A DNA stretch of 64,000 bases from DATBAT01 sp963824805 (GTDB lineage: Bacteria; Acidobacteriota; Terriglobia; Terriglobales; Acidobacteriaceae): assembly GCA_963824805.1 (NCBI GenBank), contig CAWGQZ010000049.1, positions 1-64,000 on the forward strand, in the 5' to 3' direction. The notes under the pieces were generated by a model, which did not search any database, had not been told where the DNA came from, and saw nothing but the letters and a program-made list of their open reading frames with translations. This document shows positions 55,877 to 64,000 of this stretch, in pieces (position 1 is the stretch's first letter; the number at the start of each line of letters is the position of its first letter). The position numbers were made by a program, and so were the translations under genes.

Positions 55877-56659
55877 ATGAACAGCCGTCCAATCTCCGCC
55901 ACCGCCACCATTTTCGCGAAAGAAGCTTACTACGAACTCCTGAAATACATTCGCATCCCCATGTACGCCGGTTCGACGCTGCTTTTCCCAGTGATGTTTT
56001 ACATCCTCTTCGGCCTGGTCATGAACCGCGACACCAGCATGGGACGCATCGGCGTTAGCACCTACCTGATCGCCACCTACGGAACCTTCGGCGTCATGGG
56101 CGCCTCGCTCTTTGCGAATGGCATCGGCGTGGCCGTCGAACGCGGCTTGGGTTGGATGCAAGTCAAGCGTGCCAGCCCCATGCCTCCATTCGCCTACTTC
56201 ACCGCCAAATTCTTCGTCAGCCTGGTTTTCAGCGTCACTATCACATTGATATTACTTGGTCTGGGATTGAGTTTCGGGGGCGTCCACATTACTCTCGCAG
56301 CGGCGCTTACCCTTATAGCTATCCTCGCGGCGGGAGTTGCTCCGTTTTGCGCCATGGGCCTGGCCATCGGATTTTTCGCCGGTCCAAATTCTGCTCCGGC
56401 AGCCGTGAATCTCATCTATCTGCCGCTTTCGTTCGCTTCCGGTCTCTGGTTTCCGATTGAAGCTTTGCCGAAATTCTTGCAGCACCTTGCAACTTATCTG
56501 CCTCCTTACCACCTGGCCCAGATGGCTTTAGGCGTGGTGGGTGGTGGGCATTCCGGTTCGACCGGATACCACCTTGAATTTTTATTCGGGTTCACCCTGC
56601 TTGCGCTGGGCGTGGCTTTTATCGGCTACCGCCGCGATGAAGGAAAAACTTATGGCTGA
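55877..56659 (+). CDS. ABC-2 type transporter permease
   Basis: 260 residues with six predicted membrane helices and the ABC-2 permease pattern: LLFPVMFYILFGLVM in helix 1-2, GVAVERGLGWMQVKRASPMP in the cytoplasmic loop and LPLSFASGLWFPIEALP near the end. It forms the membrane part of the exporter whose ATPase is encoded 57 bp upstream. The substrate is unknown; related systems export drugs or lipids. Confidence 0.9.
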   Translation: MNSRPISATATIFAKEAYYELLKYIRIPMYAGSTLLFPVMFYILFGLVMNRDTSMGRIGVSTYLIATYGTFGVMGASLFANGIGVAVERGLGWMQVKRASPMPPFAYFTAKFFVSLVFSVTITLILLGLGLSFGGVHITLAAALTLIAILAAGVAPFCAMGLAIGFFAGPNSAPAAVNLIYLPLSFASGLWFPIEALPKFLQHLATYLPPYHLAQMALGVVGGGHSGSTGYHLEFLFGFTLLALGVAFIGYRRDEGKTYG

Positions 56660-56698
56660 TCCCGCGCTGAGATGATCTCGCACTAACTAAGGAATCAT

Positions 56699-56875
56699 AT
56701 GATCGAAAGATACCTTGGAGTTTTGCTCTTTCTTCTGGCAGTTCTGGTGCTGGCGGCATCCGGCGATCTCGATGCACTCCCGGTCCTGTTACCCTGCGCG
56801 GCCGTCACCGGCTACCTGATCGTCCGCTATTCCCGCCCCGGAACAGCGTTGTCGCTATCCCGCAGAAAGCGTTAG
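56699..56875 (+). CDS. 58-residue single-span membrane protein
   Basis: A short gene between the permease and the histidine kinase genes. It reads from ATG (AAGGAA lies just upstream) to TAG. The product MIERYLGVLLFLLAVLVLAA then SGDLDALPVLLP has a first membrane helix, a possible second hydrophobic stretch and a basic tail (LSLSRRKR). Its spacing (39 bp after the permease, 14 bp before the kinase) fits the operon. It might assist the transporter or the kinase sensor; nothing in the sequence proves this. Confidence 0.7.
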   Translation: MIERYLGVLLFLLAVLVLAASGDLDALPVLLPCAAVTGYLIVRYSRPGTALSLSRRKR

Positions 56876-56889
56876 GCTAGAGTGCGTTA

Positions 56890-57975
56890 ATGAGATTGCT
56901 GCCTAGAGAGCGAGAACACGGCTGGGTACCCTACATTTGGGTAGCGTACTTCGGCTGGTTCTTTGTCCATCCCATCATGGACCATGTGAGTTGGAAGGAA
57001 TGGCTCGCGACTGGCATCGGAGCAGTAGTCTTTCTTTTTCTCTACTTCGCCCATTTCCGCGCCAGGCGGCCCTGGGGATTTGTCACGCTGGGCGGGATTC
57101 TGCTCCTCGGAGTGGTATTCGTGCCCTACAATCCGGGAGCCGGCACGTTCTTTATTTATGCCGCTGCCTTTGCTCCCTTCATCGTAGAGACGGAAATCGC
57201 AGGCGCCATCGTTCTGCTTGTCGTCATTGCCACCTTCATCGGCGAATCTTTCCTGGTCAAGTTTGCGGGATTGTCGGTTTGGCCATTCGCGCTAATGGCG
57301 TTTCTGATTGGCGGCGGCAATATCTATTTCGCTCAGCGCAACCGCGGCAATCGTAAGCTGCGTAAGGCCCAGGAAGAAATCGAGCACCTGGCCAAGGTTG
57401 CCGAGCGTGAGCGTATCGCCCGCGATTTACACGACGTCCTCGGCCATACCCTTTCGGTCATCATTTTAAAATCGGAACTCGCCGGCAAGTTGATCGATCG
57501 CGATCCCGAACGTGCCCGCGCCGAAATCAAAGATGTCGAGAATACTTCCCGTGCGGCTCTCGCGGACGTGCGCAACACCATTCGCGGCTATCGCGTTCAA
57601 AATCTCGAAGCGGAGCTAAAGCAGGCCTGCACCACTCTCGAAACTGCCGGCGTTGCTGTGCAGTCGCAGACGGCAGACCTTAACCTGACGCCCGCGCAGG
57701 AGAGCGTGGTAGCGATGGTCGTGCGGGAAGCCGTCACCAACGTGGTACGCCATGCCCAGGCGCGGAACTGCTCGGTTCGACTTGCTGCCTCAAACGGCGA
57801 TTGCCTCCTCGTAATCGAGGACGACGGCCTAGGTAGCTCCCCCCAAGAAGGCAACGGACTGCGAGGGATGCGCGAGCGCGTCGAGGCCCTGGGTGGAAAC
57901 CTGCAGCGCCAGACGTCTTCCGGGACCAGGCTCAGCATCCGCTTCCCGCTCGCGAAAGCCGACGGCGGCCATTGA
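56890..57975 (+). CDS. DesK-type sensor histidine kinase
   Basis: 361 residues. About five N-terminal membrane helices (20-145) form the sensor, with no large extracellular domain. The HisKA_3 box has His181 in RERIARDLHDVLGHTLSV, followed by a HATPase_c domain (REAVTNVVRHAQA, EDDGLGSSPQEGNGLRGMRERV). Kinases of this shape sense membrane state or the transported compound. The stop codon overlaps the start of the regulator gene, so the pair is coupled. Confidence 0.94.
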   Translation: MRLLPREREHGWVPYIWVAYFGWFFVHPIMDHVSWKEWLATGIGAVVFLFLYFAHFRARRPWGFVTLGGILLLGVVFVPYNPGAGTFFIYAAAFAPFIVETEIAGAIVLLVVIATFIGESFLVKFAGLSVWPFALMAFLIGGGNIYFAQRNRGNRKLRKAQEEIEHLAKVAERERIARDLHDVLGHTLSVIILKSELAGKLIDRDPERARAEIKDVENTSRAALADVRNTIRGYRVQNLEAELKQACTTLETAGVAVQSQTADLNLTPAQESVVAMVVREAVTNVVRHAQARNCSVRLAASNGDCLLVIEDDGLGSSPQEGNGLRGMRERVEALGGNLQRQTSSGTRLSIRFPLAKADGGH

Positions 57976-58604
57976 ATCCCTCAGCCAAAGACGGCCGCAG
58001 GACCATTCGGGTCGCCATCGCGGAAGATCAGGGAATGGTGCTGGGGGCCCTTGCCGCTCTGCTCGAAATCGAAGGCGACATCTCCGTCGTGGCTCGCGCA
58101 CGCAATGGTAAGGAGGCGCTGCAGGCAGTCCTCACCCACAAGCCCGACGTCTTCATTACTGACATTGAAATGCCGGAGATGACCGGACTTGATGTCGCCG
58201 CCGAACTGAAACGTCGAAAGGCTTCAACACGCGTCATTATTCTTACGACATTTGCGCGTGCTGGATATCTGCGACGCGCGCTCGAAGCTGGAGCTTTAGG
58301 TTATCTGTTAAAAGATATGCGGGCGGAACAATTAGCCGACGCCGTTCGCCGGGTAAATCAGGGCTTACGCGTTGTGGATCCTGAACTGGCGGCGGAAGCT
58401 TGGGCCGAACCCGACCCCCTTACCGATCGTGAGCGCCAAGTGCTGCGCCTAGCCGGAGAAGGCCATGCCAGCGGAGACATTGCGGGCAGCTTGGGGTTGT
58501 CGGAGGGTACTGTGCGGAACTATCTCTCGGAAGCGATCAGCAAACTGGGCGCTGCCAACCGCATAGAAGCTGCCCGCATAGCAAGATCGAAGGGCTGGCT
58601 ATAA
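57972..58604 (+). CDS. NarL/DesR-type response regulator
   Basis: 210 residues. The receiver has Asp64 (FITDIEMPEM) and Thr/Lys switch residues in ILTTFARAG and LLKDM. The LuxR-type HTH spans about 145-205 (LTDRERQVLRLAGEGHASGD, LSEGTVRNYLSEAISKLG). It starts at a TTG that overlaps the kinase stop codon (TTGA). It should be phosphorylated by the adjacent kinase and probably controls the upstream ABC exporter. Confidence 0.94.
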   Translation: MNPSAKDGRRTIRVAIAEDQGMVLGALAALLEIEGDISVVARARNGKEALQAVLTHKPDVFITDIEMPEMTGLDVAAELKRRKASTRVIILTTFARAGYLRRALEAGALGYLLKDMRAEQLADAVRRVNQGLRVVDPELAAEAWAEPDPLTDRERQVLRLAGEGHASGDIAGSLGLSEGTVRNYLSEAISKLGAANRIEAARIARSKGWL

Positions 58605-58659
58605 ACAACTGGGAACCGGAAACCTGTTCACTTAGAACTACAAATCCAGCAGCGTAAGC

Positions 58660-58821
58660 TCAGCAAACGGAAGCGCCAACCGGCATCTCCACAGAGTCGT
58701 CCAGAGTCATCTGCGGATGATCGAGAATCCTATTCAATGCGTCCGCCAAGGCGAAGAGCCTTTCCGGATCCTTCTCGTTCATAATTTCCTGACACAATTT
58801 CTTCCATGTGCTGTCGTGCAT
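58660..58821 (-). CDS. Small acidic/helical protein, 53 residues
   Basis: A short gene on the minus strand. It reads MHDSTWKKLCQEIMNEKDPE then RLFALADALNRILDHP and ends in EMPVGASVC. GAGGGGG lies just before the ATG. The amphipathic pattern (W-K-x-L-C-x-x-I-x-x-E-x-D-P-x-R-L) is a form I associate with small helical proteins frequent in Acidobacteria; the function is unknown. It converges with the response-regulator gene (55 bp apart). Confidence 0.65.
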   Translation of the reverse strand: MHDSTWKKLCQEIMNEKDPERLFALADALNRILDHPQMTLDDSVEMPVGASVC

Positions 58822-59132
58822 CGTTACCCCCTCGACCTGTGCAAAACTCTACAGGTTCATGTCTGGGCTAATTCATCTTCTGTGAACTTCTGTTGCACCT
58901 ACCATGCCATTTGACTAAGTAGTTGAGAAATGGTTGTCGTGGTCTTTTGCTTATCGTGAAAATTACCCCCGCCTTGCAATAAATTCACGGGTTAACTGAA
59001 TAGATGCGCCGGGCAGGAAAAAAAGATCACTGGCGCAACAAAGATTCGCGATGAGCGAAATTCAAAATCTTGCTAAATAAAGGCTAGAAATGTCTAGTAA
59101 TTGCATAGGCTTTGTGGGATTATATTGCCTTC
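58822..59132. other. Non-coding region upstream of the Rrf2-type gene
   Basis: No gene is visible here. The part nearest the Rrf2-type start is AT-rich and holds a small palindrome, CTAGA-AATG-TCTAG (59084-59097), about 36 bp before the start codon. It could be a binding site for that regulator. The left part should contain the promoter of the 53-residue gene. Nothing else stands out. Confidence 0.4.
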
Positions 59133-59639
59133 ATGAAGATCTCTCAAAAAGGTCTGTATGCATTGCAAGCATTGATGATGCTGGCGCGACGCTATCAACA
59201 GGGCTCGATTCGCATTCGCGACATCGCCTACGAAGAGGAGTTGCCGGAAAAATTTCTGGAGCTGATTCTGCTCGAGTTGAAGAATGCCCGCATTGTGGAA
59301 AGTGTCCGCGGCGCCAAGGGCGGATACGCTTTGCGCCGGCCGCCGGCTGAGATTCACCTCAGTGAAGTCATTCGTCTGATCGATGGCCCGCTGGCGCCCT
59401 TCGGCGACGCCGAGCAACTACGGTCCTTGATTCATCGTGACGTGGAGCATCGCGCGCTCTACCAGGTTTTTCTCGACGTACGCGACGCCGCAGCCAAGAT
59501 TCTGGAAAACAAGACTTTAGCCGACATCATGAATGGCGGGAGTACTCGGCCGAACAAGCGCGAGCGAAAAAAGAAGAACTCGGAATCCCGCGTTCTGGCG
59601 ATGGTCCCCGGAAGCGGAAACCGGGAAAAGAACGGCTGA
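59133..59639 (+). CDS. Rrf2-family transcriptional regulator without Fe-S cysteines
   Basis: 168 residues from the ATG at 59133 (MKISQKGLYALQALMMLARR), the usual Rrf2 N terminus; a GTG seven codons earlier is less likely. The winged helix (IRDIAYEEELPEKFLELILL) and the wing motif RGAKGGYALRRPP are intact. The protein has no cysteine at all, so it cannot hold the iron-sulfur cluster of IscR or NsrR. It is more like CymR-type members that respond to other signals. A Lys-rich tail (RPNKRERKKKNSESR) follows. The porin gene downstream on the same strand is a plausible target. Confidence 0.9.
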   Translation: MKISQKGLYALQALMMLARRYQQGSIRIRDIAYEEELPEKFLELILLELKNARIVESVRGAKGGYALRRPPAEIHLSEVIRLIDGPLAPFGDAEQLRSLIHRDVEHRALYQVFLDVRDAAAKILENKTLADIMNGGSTRPNKRERKKKNSESRVLAMVPGSGNREKNG

Positions 59640-59883
59640 CTTATGTACCAGTCAACTTCCATGATTCCTGAATTTTCCGCCGCTCTCAGTCCCCGCCTGT
59701 CCTCGTTTGAGCCCTGTCGGCCTGCCGCTGGTTGTTGTTGCTGAGTTCAGCGACCTCGTCCATTCACCGTTTTTCGATTCCCAATATTTATGCAGCTTGA
59801 TGTCTGGTCGTGGAACACGGAACGTTAACCGATAACAAACCAATGGACTTTGCTCTCTACAACTTAAGAAGGAGTCTCCCAAC

Positions 59884-61572
59884 ATGCCCGTCAAAACAAG
59901 ATGGTTCTCGGCCGCGAGTCTAGTGGTGACTTTGTCCGCGAGCCTGTTCGCCCAATCCAACAGCTTACTTCCGGCCAAATCGGAGAAAAAGAAGGCGGTT
60001 CCGGCGTCATCGACGCAAAAGGAATTAAAGGACCTGCGCGATCTCGTCATCGCGCAGCAAAAACAACTGGAAGCCCAGCGCCAGCAGGTTGAACAAGTGC
60101 GGGAACAGTTGCAGCAGTTGTTGGATTCCCAACAACAGGCAAGCACGGCTTCTCAAAAAAATGCGGAGCAGGCAGCGGCCAATGCTTCACAAGCTCAGAC
60201 CACTGCCACTGAGGCCCAGCAGTCAGCCGAGGAGGCTCAGCGCCTCGCGACCCAGGCCGCGGGCAGCGCGGTGGAAGTCAAGACCGCATTGGTCGAGGTC
60301 GACAAGAAAACAAAGGAAGATGAAAAGAAGCTCGGCTCCCTGCAGGAAATTGCCAGCCGCTTTCGTTTCAACGGAGACATCCGGGTCCGCGGAGAGAGCA
60401 TTTTTCAGGACGGCGTTGCCGACCGCAACCGTGGCCGGATCCGGGTACGGTTTGGCCTGGAAGGCAAACTGAATGACGATTTCGTGGGCGGGATTGCGCT
60501 GGCGACCGGAACATTAGGTGATCCAACCACTACCAATGAAACTTTCACTAACTTCTTTGATCGCAAGACGGTTGCCCTCGACAAGGGCTACATCATTTAC
60601 CAGCCGCAGGCGCACAAATGGTTACAGGCTACGGGCGGAAAATTTGCCTACACCTGGAACCGCACCGCAGTGACCGGCGACCCAGATATCAATCCCGAAG
60701 GTTTCAGCGAGAAACTTTCCTGGGACTTCAAGGCTCCGGTGTTGAAAAACTTTACTTTCCAGGCGATGCAACTGTTGTTTAACGAAGTGACTGCCGGCAC
60801 CGACTCCTATGCGTTAGGCGGGCAGGTTGCCACCAAGCTGCAGTTTGGGCGATTCACTTCCATTCCATCTTTCATGGCATTGAAGTGGAACAACCCTGAC
60901 CCGATTCTGCAGGCCAGCGCATTTGCGGTGGCGGCGACTACGACCACGGGAGGTTTGCCGGTGCCAGGTGAGGGCCCAGGTTGCGCCCGGGGAATTGGTC
61001 TATCAACGGCTCCGCCGTGCGCCTTTTCTGCCAATGGCATGACCAACGCCACCTACAATGACGCTAGCGGCAAGCCGCATTTCTACTCGCAGTATTTGTA
61101 CGCGGATTTGATTCTGAATAACCAGATCAAGACTGGCTCAGAACGCTGGCCCGTGAATCTAATCCTTGAGTATGAAAACAATCTCAACGCCGAGGACCAC
61201 CCTCTGGCGGCAAACGGAGCCGTCCTGACCAACCTGGGCAAGCAAGGCCACGTCTACATGGGTGATATCAGTGTGGGCCAGAACAAGACCAAAAATGACG
61301 TGCAAATCGGATACATGTGGCTGCGGCAAGAACAGGACGCGGTGATCGCCTCCTTCTCGGAAAGCGATCAGCGCGCGCCTACTAACATCTTGCAGAACAA
61401 GATTTACGGGACCTGGAGGGTGCGGCCAGCCACAACCGTCGGCATTACTTACTGGATGGGGCGAACCCTGAACAGCGCTCTGCAGCATGCCACTTTGCCG
61501 CCTGGAGTCACCCCAGGGCAGACCGAGCCGTTGGTACGCCGTGCGCAGTTTGATCTCATGTACTCGTTTTAG
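59884..61572 (+). CDS. Putative outer-membrane porin with coiled-coil N terminus
   Basis: 562 residues. A signal peptide is followed by a long coiled coil (about 45-140: KQLEAQRQQVEQVREQLQQL, then Ala/Gln-rich heptads), which may reach the peptidoglycan. A beta-barrel of Porin_5 type follows from FRFNGDIRVRGESIFQDGV to the terminal aromatic residue (FDLMYSF), the usual outer-membrane insertion signal. AAGGAG lies 8 bp before the ATG. The solute is unknown. A strong terminator closes the gene. Confidence 0.87.
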   Translation: MPVKTRWFSAASLVVTLSASLFAQSNSLLPAKSEKKKAVPASSTQKELKDLRDLVIAQQKQLEAQRQQVEQVREQLQQLLDSQQQASTASQKNAEQAAANASQAQTTATEAQQSAEEAQRLATQAAGSAVEVKTALVEVDKKTKEDEKKLGSLQEIASRFRFNGDIRVRGESIFQDGVADRNRGRIRVRFGLEGKLNDDFVGGIALATGTLGDPTTTNETFTNFFDRKTVALDKGYIIYQPQAHKWLQATGGKFAYTWNRTAVTGDPDINPEGFSEKLSWDFKAPVLKNFTFQAMQLLFNEVTAGTDSYALGGQVATKLQFGRFTSIPSFMALKWNNPDPILQASAFAVAATTTTGGLPVPGEGPGCARGIGLSTAPPCAFSANGMTNATYNDASGKPHFYSQYLYADLILNNQIKTGSERWPVNLILEYENNLNAEDHPLAANGAVLTNLGKQGHVYMGDISVGQNKTKNDVQIGYMWLRQEQDAVIASFSESDQRAPTNILQNKIYGTWRVRPATTVGITYWMGRTLNSALQHATLPPGVTPGQTEPLVRRAQFDLMYSF

Positions 61573-61586
61573 GAGAAGTTCTTCTC

Positions 61587-61620
61587 GGCCACGTTGGCTC
61601 AGCCAGCGTGGCCTTTTTTT
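61587..61620 (+). terminator. Intrinsic terminator after the porin gene
   Basis: GGCCACGTTGGC and GCCAGCGTGGCC form a stem around a short TCA loop, followed by seven T residues. It lies 14 bp after the stop codon. Confidence 0.93.
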
Positions 61621-61983
61621 CGCCAAGGAACGTTGACGCGCAGATCCTTCGGCATAACTGCTAAGCGATTGAAAATCGTAGAAGGGTGCAGGATTGAGTT
61701 TCCGATCAGAACCTCGCCTACAATGCCCGTGCGAGCGTCTGGGTAGCTTCCGGTGCGCCGGCGAATTGTTGGCGAGGTCCTGGGGTATCCTGTCCTTTTA
61801 CAATAAGTATATAATTGTACGTATAAATCTCTGTAAATCATAGGATGGGGAGACAATAGCAAATCTAAATTCATCGATTTCCGGATTTCTTTTTACCAGG
61901 TTCCATGGTTCTAAAGGGTTTACAGTTCTTCCTCCTCGATTCCGCTATGATGGTCACTCGAATCTAGACGGAGGATCGATCCA
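61621..61983. other. Non-coding region between the porin and galE genes
   Basis: A 363-bp stretch. Its middle (about 61796-61840) is strongly AT-rich (TATATAATTGTACGTATAAA), unlike its surroundings, and probably carries promoters. A 91-codon open frame on the minus strand (61599-61874) has no recognisable protein features and runs through the terminator, so I do not call it a gene. A GGAGG at 61971-61975 belongs to galE. Confidence 0.45.
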
Positions 61984-62943
61984 GTGCGAGTTCTGGTGAT
62001 CGGTGGGGCAGGTTATATTGGCAGTCATACGGCGCGAGTGCTGCGCCGCAAAGGCCATGAGGTTCTTATCTACGACAACCTTTGTACTGGCTATGCTGAA
62101 CTAGCCAACGGTTTTGAGTTGATTCAAGCTGATATCGCCGCTAAAGCACAGCTTGCGCCTGCGCTTAAGCGGGTCGATGCCGTCATGCACTTCGCCGCGC
62201 ATGCTTATGTAGGCGAGTCGGTTAGCAATCCGCGGAAATATTTTCATAACAACGTCAATGCCGGATTGATCCTGCTCGACACCATGGTCGACGTGGGCGT
62301 GAACAAGTTTATCTTTTCATCGACTTGTGCGGTTTACGGAACTCCTACCAAAGTTCCGATTCCTGAAGATATTCCGCGCCAGCCGCTAAATCCGTACGGC
62401 GCTACCAAGCTGGCGTTCGAATTTGCGCTTGAGGCTTACGGACGCGCTTACGACATCCGCTGGGTGAGCTTTCGTTATTTCAACGCTGCGGGCGCGGACG
62501 CAGATGGCACCATCGGCGAAATGCACGAACCGGAGACCCACCTCATCCCGGTTGCTTTTGAAGCAATCAAAGGGAAGCGCGGTGCGTTGGACATTTTCGG
62601 CAATGATTATCCAACGCCGGACGGGACATGCATCCGTGACTACATTCACATCAGCGACTTAGCCGAGGCGCATGTGCTGGGCCTGGAGTACCTGGAAAAA
62701 GGCGAGTCCGTCGCACTCAATCTGGGGACCGGTAAAGGCTCGTCGGTGAAAGAAGTAATCACGATGGTCGAGAAGGTCAGCGGCAAGAAAGTTCCTTCGC
62801 GTTTAGGCCCGCGGAGGCAAGGCGATCCTCCGGAACTGGTGGCTGATCCTAGAAAGGTCGCCAAGGTCCTTAATTGGAAGCCGACGCGGTCGCTGGAAGA
62901 TATTGTTTCGACAGCTTGGAAGTGGGCAGAGCGGCAAAAATAG
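61984..62943 (+). CDS. galE: UDP-glucose 4-epimerase
   Basis: 319 residues of the extended SDR family. The NAD site is GGAGYIGSH (7-15), the catalytic pair is Tyr138/Lys142 in NPYGATK, and Ser113 lies in SSTCAVYG. The YFNAAGADADGTIGE and RDYIHISDLAEAH motifs are those of GalE, which interconverts UDP-glucose and UDP-galactose for surface polysaccharides. It starts with GTG, eight bases after GGAGG. Some sequence-similar epimerases act on GlcNAc forms, so strict substrate choice is uncertain. Confidence 0.93.
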   Translation: MRVLVIGGAGYIGSHTARVLRRKGHEVLIYDNLCTGYAELANGFELIQADIAAKAQLAPALKRVDAVMHFAAHAYVGESVSNPRKYFHNNVNAGLILLDTMVDVGVNKFIFSSTCAVYGTPTKVPIPEDIPRQPLNPYGATKLAFEFALEAYGRAYDIRWVSFRYFNAAGADADGTIGEMHEPETHLIPVAFEAIKGKRGALDIFGNDYPTPDGTCIRDYIHISDLAEAHVLGLEYLEKGESVALNLGTGKGSSVKEVITMVEKVSGKKVPSRLGPRRQGDPPELVADPRKVAKVLNWKPTRSLEDIVSTAWKWAERQK

Positions 62944-63110
62944 GTTTCAGAAACAGCAAAGCGCTACCGACCCAGCGTCCTGAGAGAGGAATCGTTGCGG
63001 TAGCGCTGCCCTAGTGTTCGGCCCTACTGAGTGAAGTTTAAGGCGTTGGGTGCATCGTTTCTAGTGCATTGGCGGGTTCCTGCCGGCACTAAGCTGGCTG
63101 CGCGGGCGAG

Positions 63111-64000
63111 TCAGCCCGTGTCCGCATCTTCTTCGCTCGTTTTCTTTTCCGGACGGAGTAGCGGGAACAGGATCACGTCGCGGATGCTCTGCGAGTTGGT
63201 GACCAGCATGCAGAGTCGGTCGATGCCCACGCCGACGCCTCCGGCCGGAGGCATACTGTAAGAAAGGGCGCGGATGTAGTCTTCGTCCATCTGATGAGCT
63301 TCTTCGTCGCCGCGCTCGCGCTCAGACAGCTGTCCCTCGAAGCGGCGGCGCTGATCTTCGGGATCGTTGAGTTCACTGAAGCCATTGGCAATTTCCATCT
63401 GTCCGGCGTAAATTTCCCAGCGCTCGGTCCAGTCGGGCTCGTCCGGTTTCTGCTTGGAGAGCGGCGATATCGCGGTAGGAAATTCGTAGATGATGGTCGG
63501 CTGGTTCAGATGTTCTTCCGCCACGGCCTCGAACAGGTTCGCAATGGTCTTGCCGGAGGGTTCCTTGGGGTCGTACGCCATGTGCGCGTGCGACTGATTG
63601 AACCGCTGTACCAATGCTCTGATGGAATCAGGGGTGGCGAAGTCGGACATCTCCGGCTTTGAGCTCGTATTTTCCGGCCAGAAATGGATGATGGCTTCGC
63701 GCATGGTCATGCGCTGCCAATTTGACCAGTCGATATCCATTTCTCCCCACTTAGTGGTCGTGCTTTCTGCCACCGCCTTTACAGCGTCGGTAATCAGCTG
63801 CTGGGTCAGGTCCATCACGCCGCGATAGTCGGTATAGGCCTGGTAGAACTCCACCATGGTGAATTCCGGGTTGTGGCGGGTGGAGATACCCTCGTTGCGG
63901 AAATTGCGATTGATCTCATAGACGCGGTCGAGGCCGCCGACGACCAGGCGCTTCAGATAAAGCTCAGGCGCGATTCGCAAATAGAGGTCCATGTCGAGCG
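63111..64000 (-). CDS. lysS: Lysyl-tRNA synthetase, C-terminal part (cut by the window edge)
   Basis: The catalytic domain of a class II LysRS, running past the end of the window, so the N-terminal OB fold is not seen. Motif 2 is FRNEGISTRHNPEFTMVEFY and motif 3 is GVGIDRLCMLVTNSQSIRDV with ILFPLLRPE at the end. ELNDPEDQRRRFEGQ is the usual LysU/LysS sequence. Frame is kept throughout the visible 297 codons, in contrast to the asnS gene in this window. It acts in the cytoplasm, charging tRNA-Lys. Confidence 0.95.
   Translation of the reverse strand, partial: LDMDLYLRIAPELYLKRLVVGGLDRVYEINRNFRNEGISTRHNPEFTMVEFYQAYTDYRGVMDLTQQLITDAVKAVAESTTTKWGEMDIDWSNWQRMTMREAIIHFWPENTSSKPEMSDFATPDSIRALVQRFNQSHAHMAYDPKEPSGKTIANLFEAVAEEHLNQPTIIYEFPTAISPLSKQKPDEPDWTERWEIYAGQMEIANGFSELNDPEDQRRRFEGQLSERERGDEEAHQMDEDYIRALSYSMPPAGGVGVGIDRLCMLVTNSQSIRDVILFPLLRPEKKTSEEDADTG

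Noticed and set aside
58717..58914. 65-codon open frame on the plus strand
   Set aside because: It is the reverse shadow of the 53-residue minus-strand gene, which has a better ribosome site and composition.
61599..61874. 91-codon open frame on the minus strand
   Set aside because: It runs through a strong terminator and an AT-rich promoter-like region, has no ribosome site and no protein features.
1..64000. tRNA or rRNA genes
   Set aside because: None of the intergenic gaps I inspected showed a cloverleaf with the conserved T-arm sequence. A covariance search was not possible here.

Overview
The window reads as a chromosomal segment of an acidobacterium, probably from the Koribacter/Terriglobia side of Acidobacteriota. 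The evidence is a VWFA-related protein of the type common in that phylum, a TPR/FG-GAP/ASPIC-UnbV giant, an M61 and an S9 peptidase, a Porin_5-like porin, PadR regulation and moderately high GC. No rRNA, tRNA, CRISPR array or intact prophage was seen. The only mobile DNA is a remnant of a DDE transposase near 45 kb. Most of the window is ordinary chromosome.

Layout. 0-8.5 kb: rhodanese, DJ-1/PfpI protein, receiver-PilZ protein, amidase, a TPR/FG-GAP/UnbV surface protein and an APC permease; the last two are broken by indels. 8.6-16.8 kb: GH2 exo-glucosaminidase-like enzyme, PpiD/SurA-type foldase, amylomaltase, YihY membrane protein and a cold-shock protein with a long leader. 16.9-25.3 kb is mostly on the minus strand: degenerate metallopeptidase/TPR protein, QueG, S9 peptidase, DRE-TIM synthase, a zinc-ribbon protein, a cupin and TruA, with small inverted-repeat elements between genes. 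25.5-32.2 kb: TolC-like channel, GT2, an acyl-CoA mutase large subunit with isobutyryl-CoA-mutase-like pocket residues, GGDEF and STAS proteins.

32.4-39.8 kb is the most unusual region. It encodes a GAF-GAF-GAF-membrane-HlyD protein, a lipoprotein HlyD adaptor, and a PqqD-like/M50 protease/HlyD fusion. Convergent to these lies an 85-residue basic peptide made of nine pentapeptide repeats, then a sigma-54 activator. No pump or radical SAM gene is adjacent. It looks like a sensing, peptide-cleaving and export cassette of a type I do not recognise.

39.9-49.1 kb: a probable ggt / sugar-isomerase-like / asnS / arginase operon on the minus strand, the transposase remnant, a PadR regulator with an operator lying over a nearly leaderless promoter, and a SAM riboswitch with its terminator ahead of a threonine-synthase-like gene coupled to a MoaD/ThiS-like carrier. 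49.1-64 kb: M61 peptidase, an orphan SLATT-type membrane protein, VWA protein, PP2C phosphatase, an ABC-2 exporter with a DesKR-type two-component system and a small membrane protein, Rrf2 regulator, porin, GalE and the C-terminal part of LysS.

Data quality. Several genes, including the normally essential asnS, are split by clustered single-base indels (6.3-7.5, 33.0-34.1, 41.2-42.7 and 53.5 kb). Sequencing or assembly error explains this better than widespread gene decay, so these loci are annotated as spanning genes with frameshifts.
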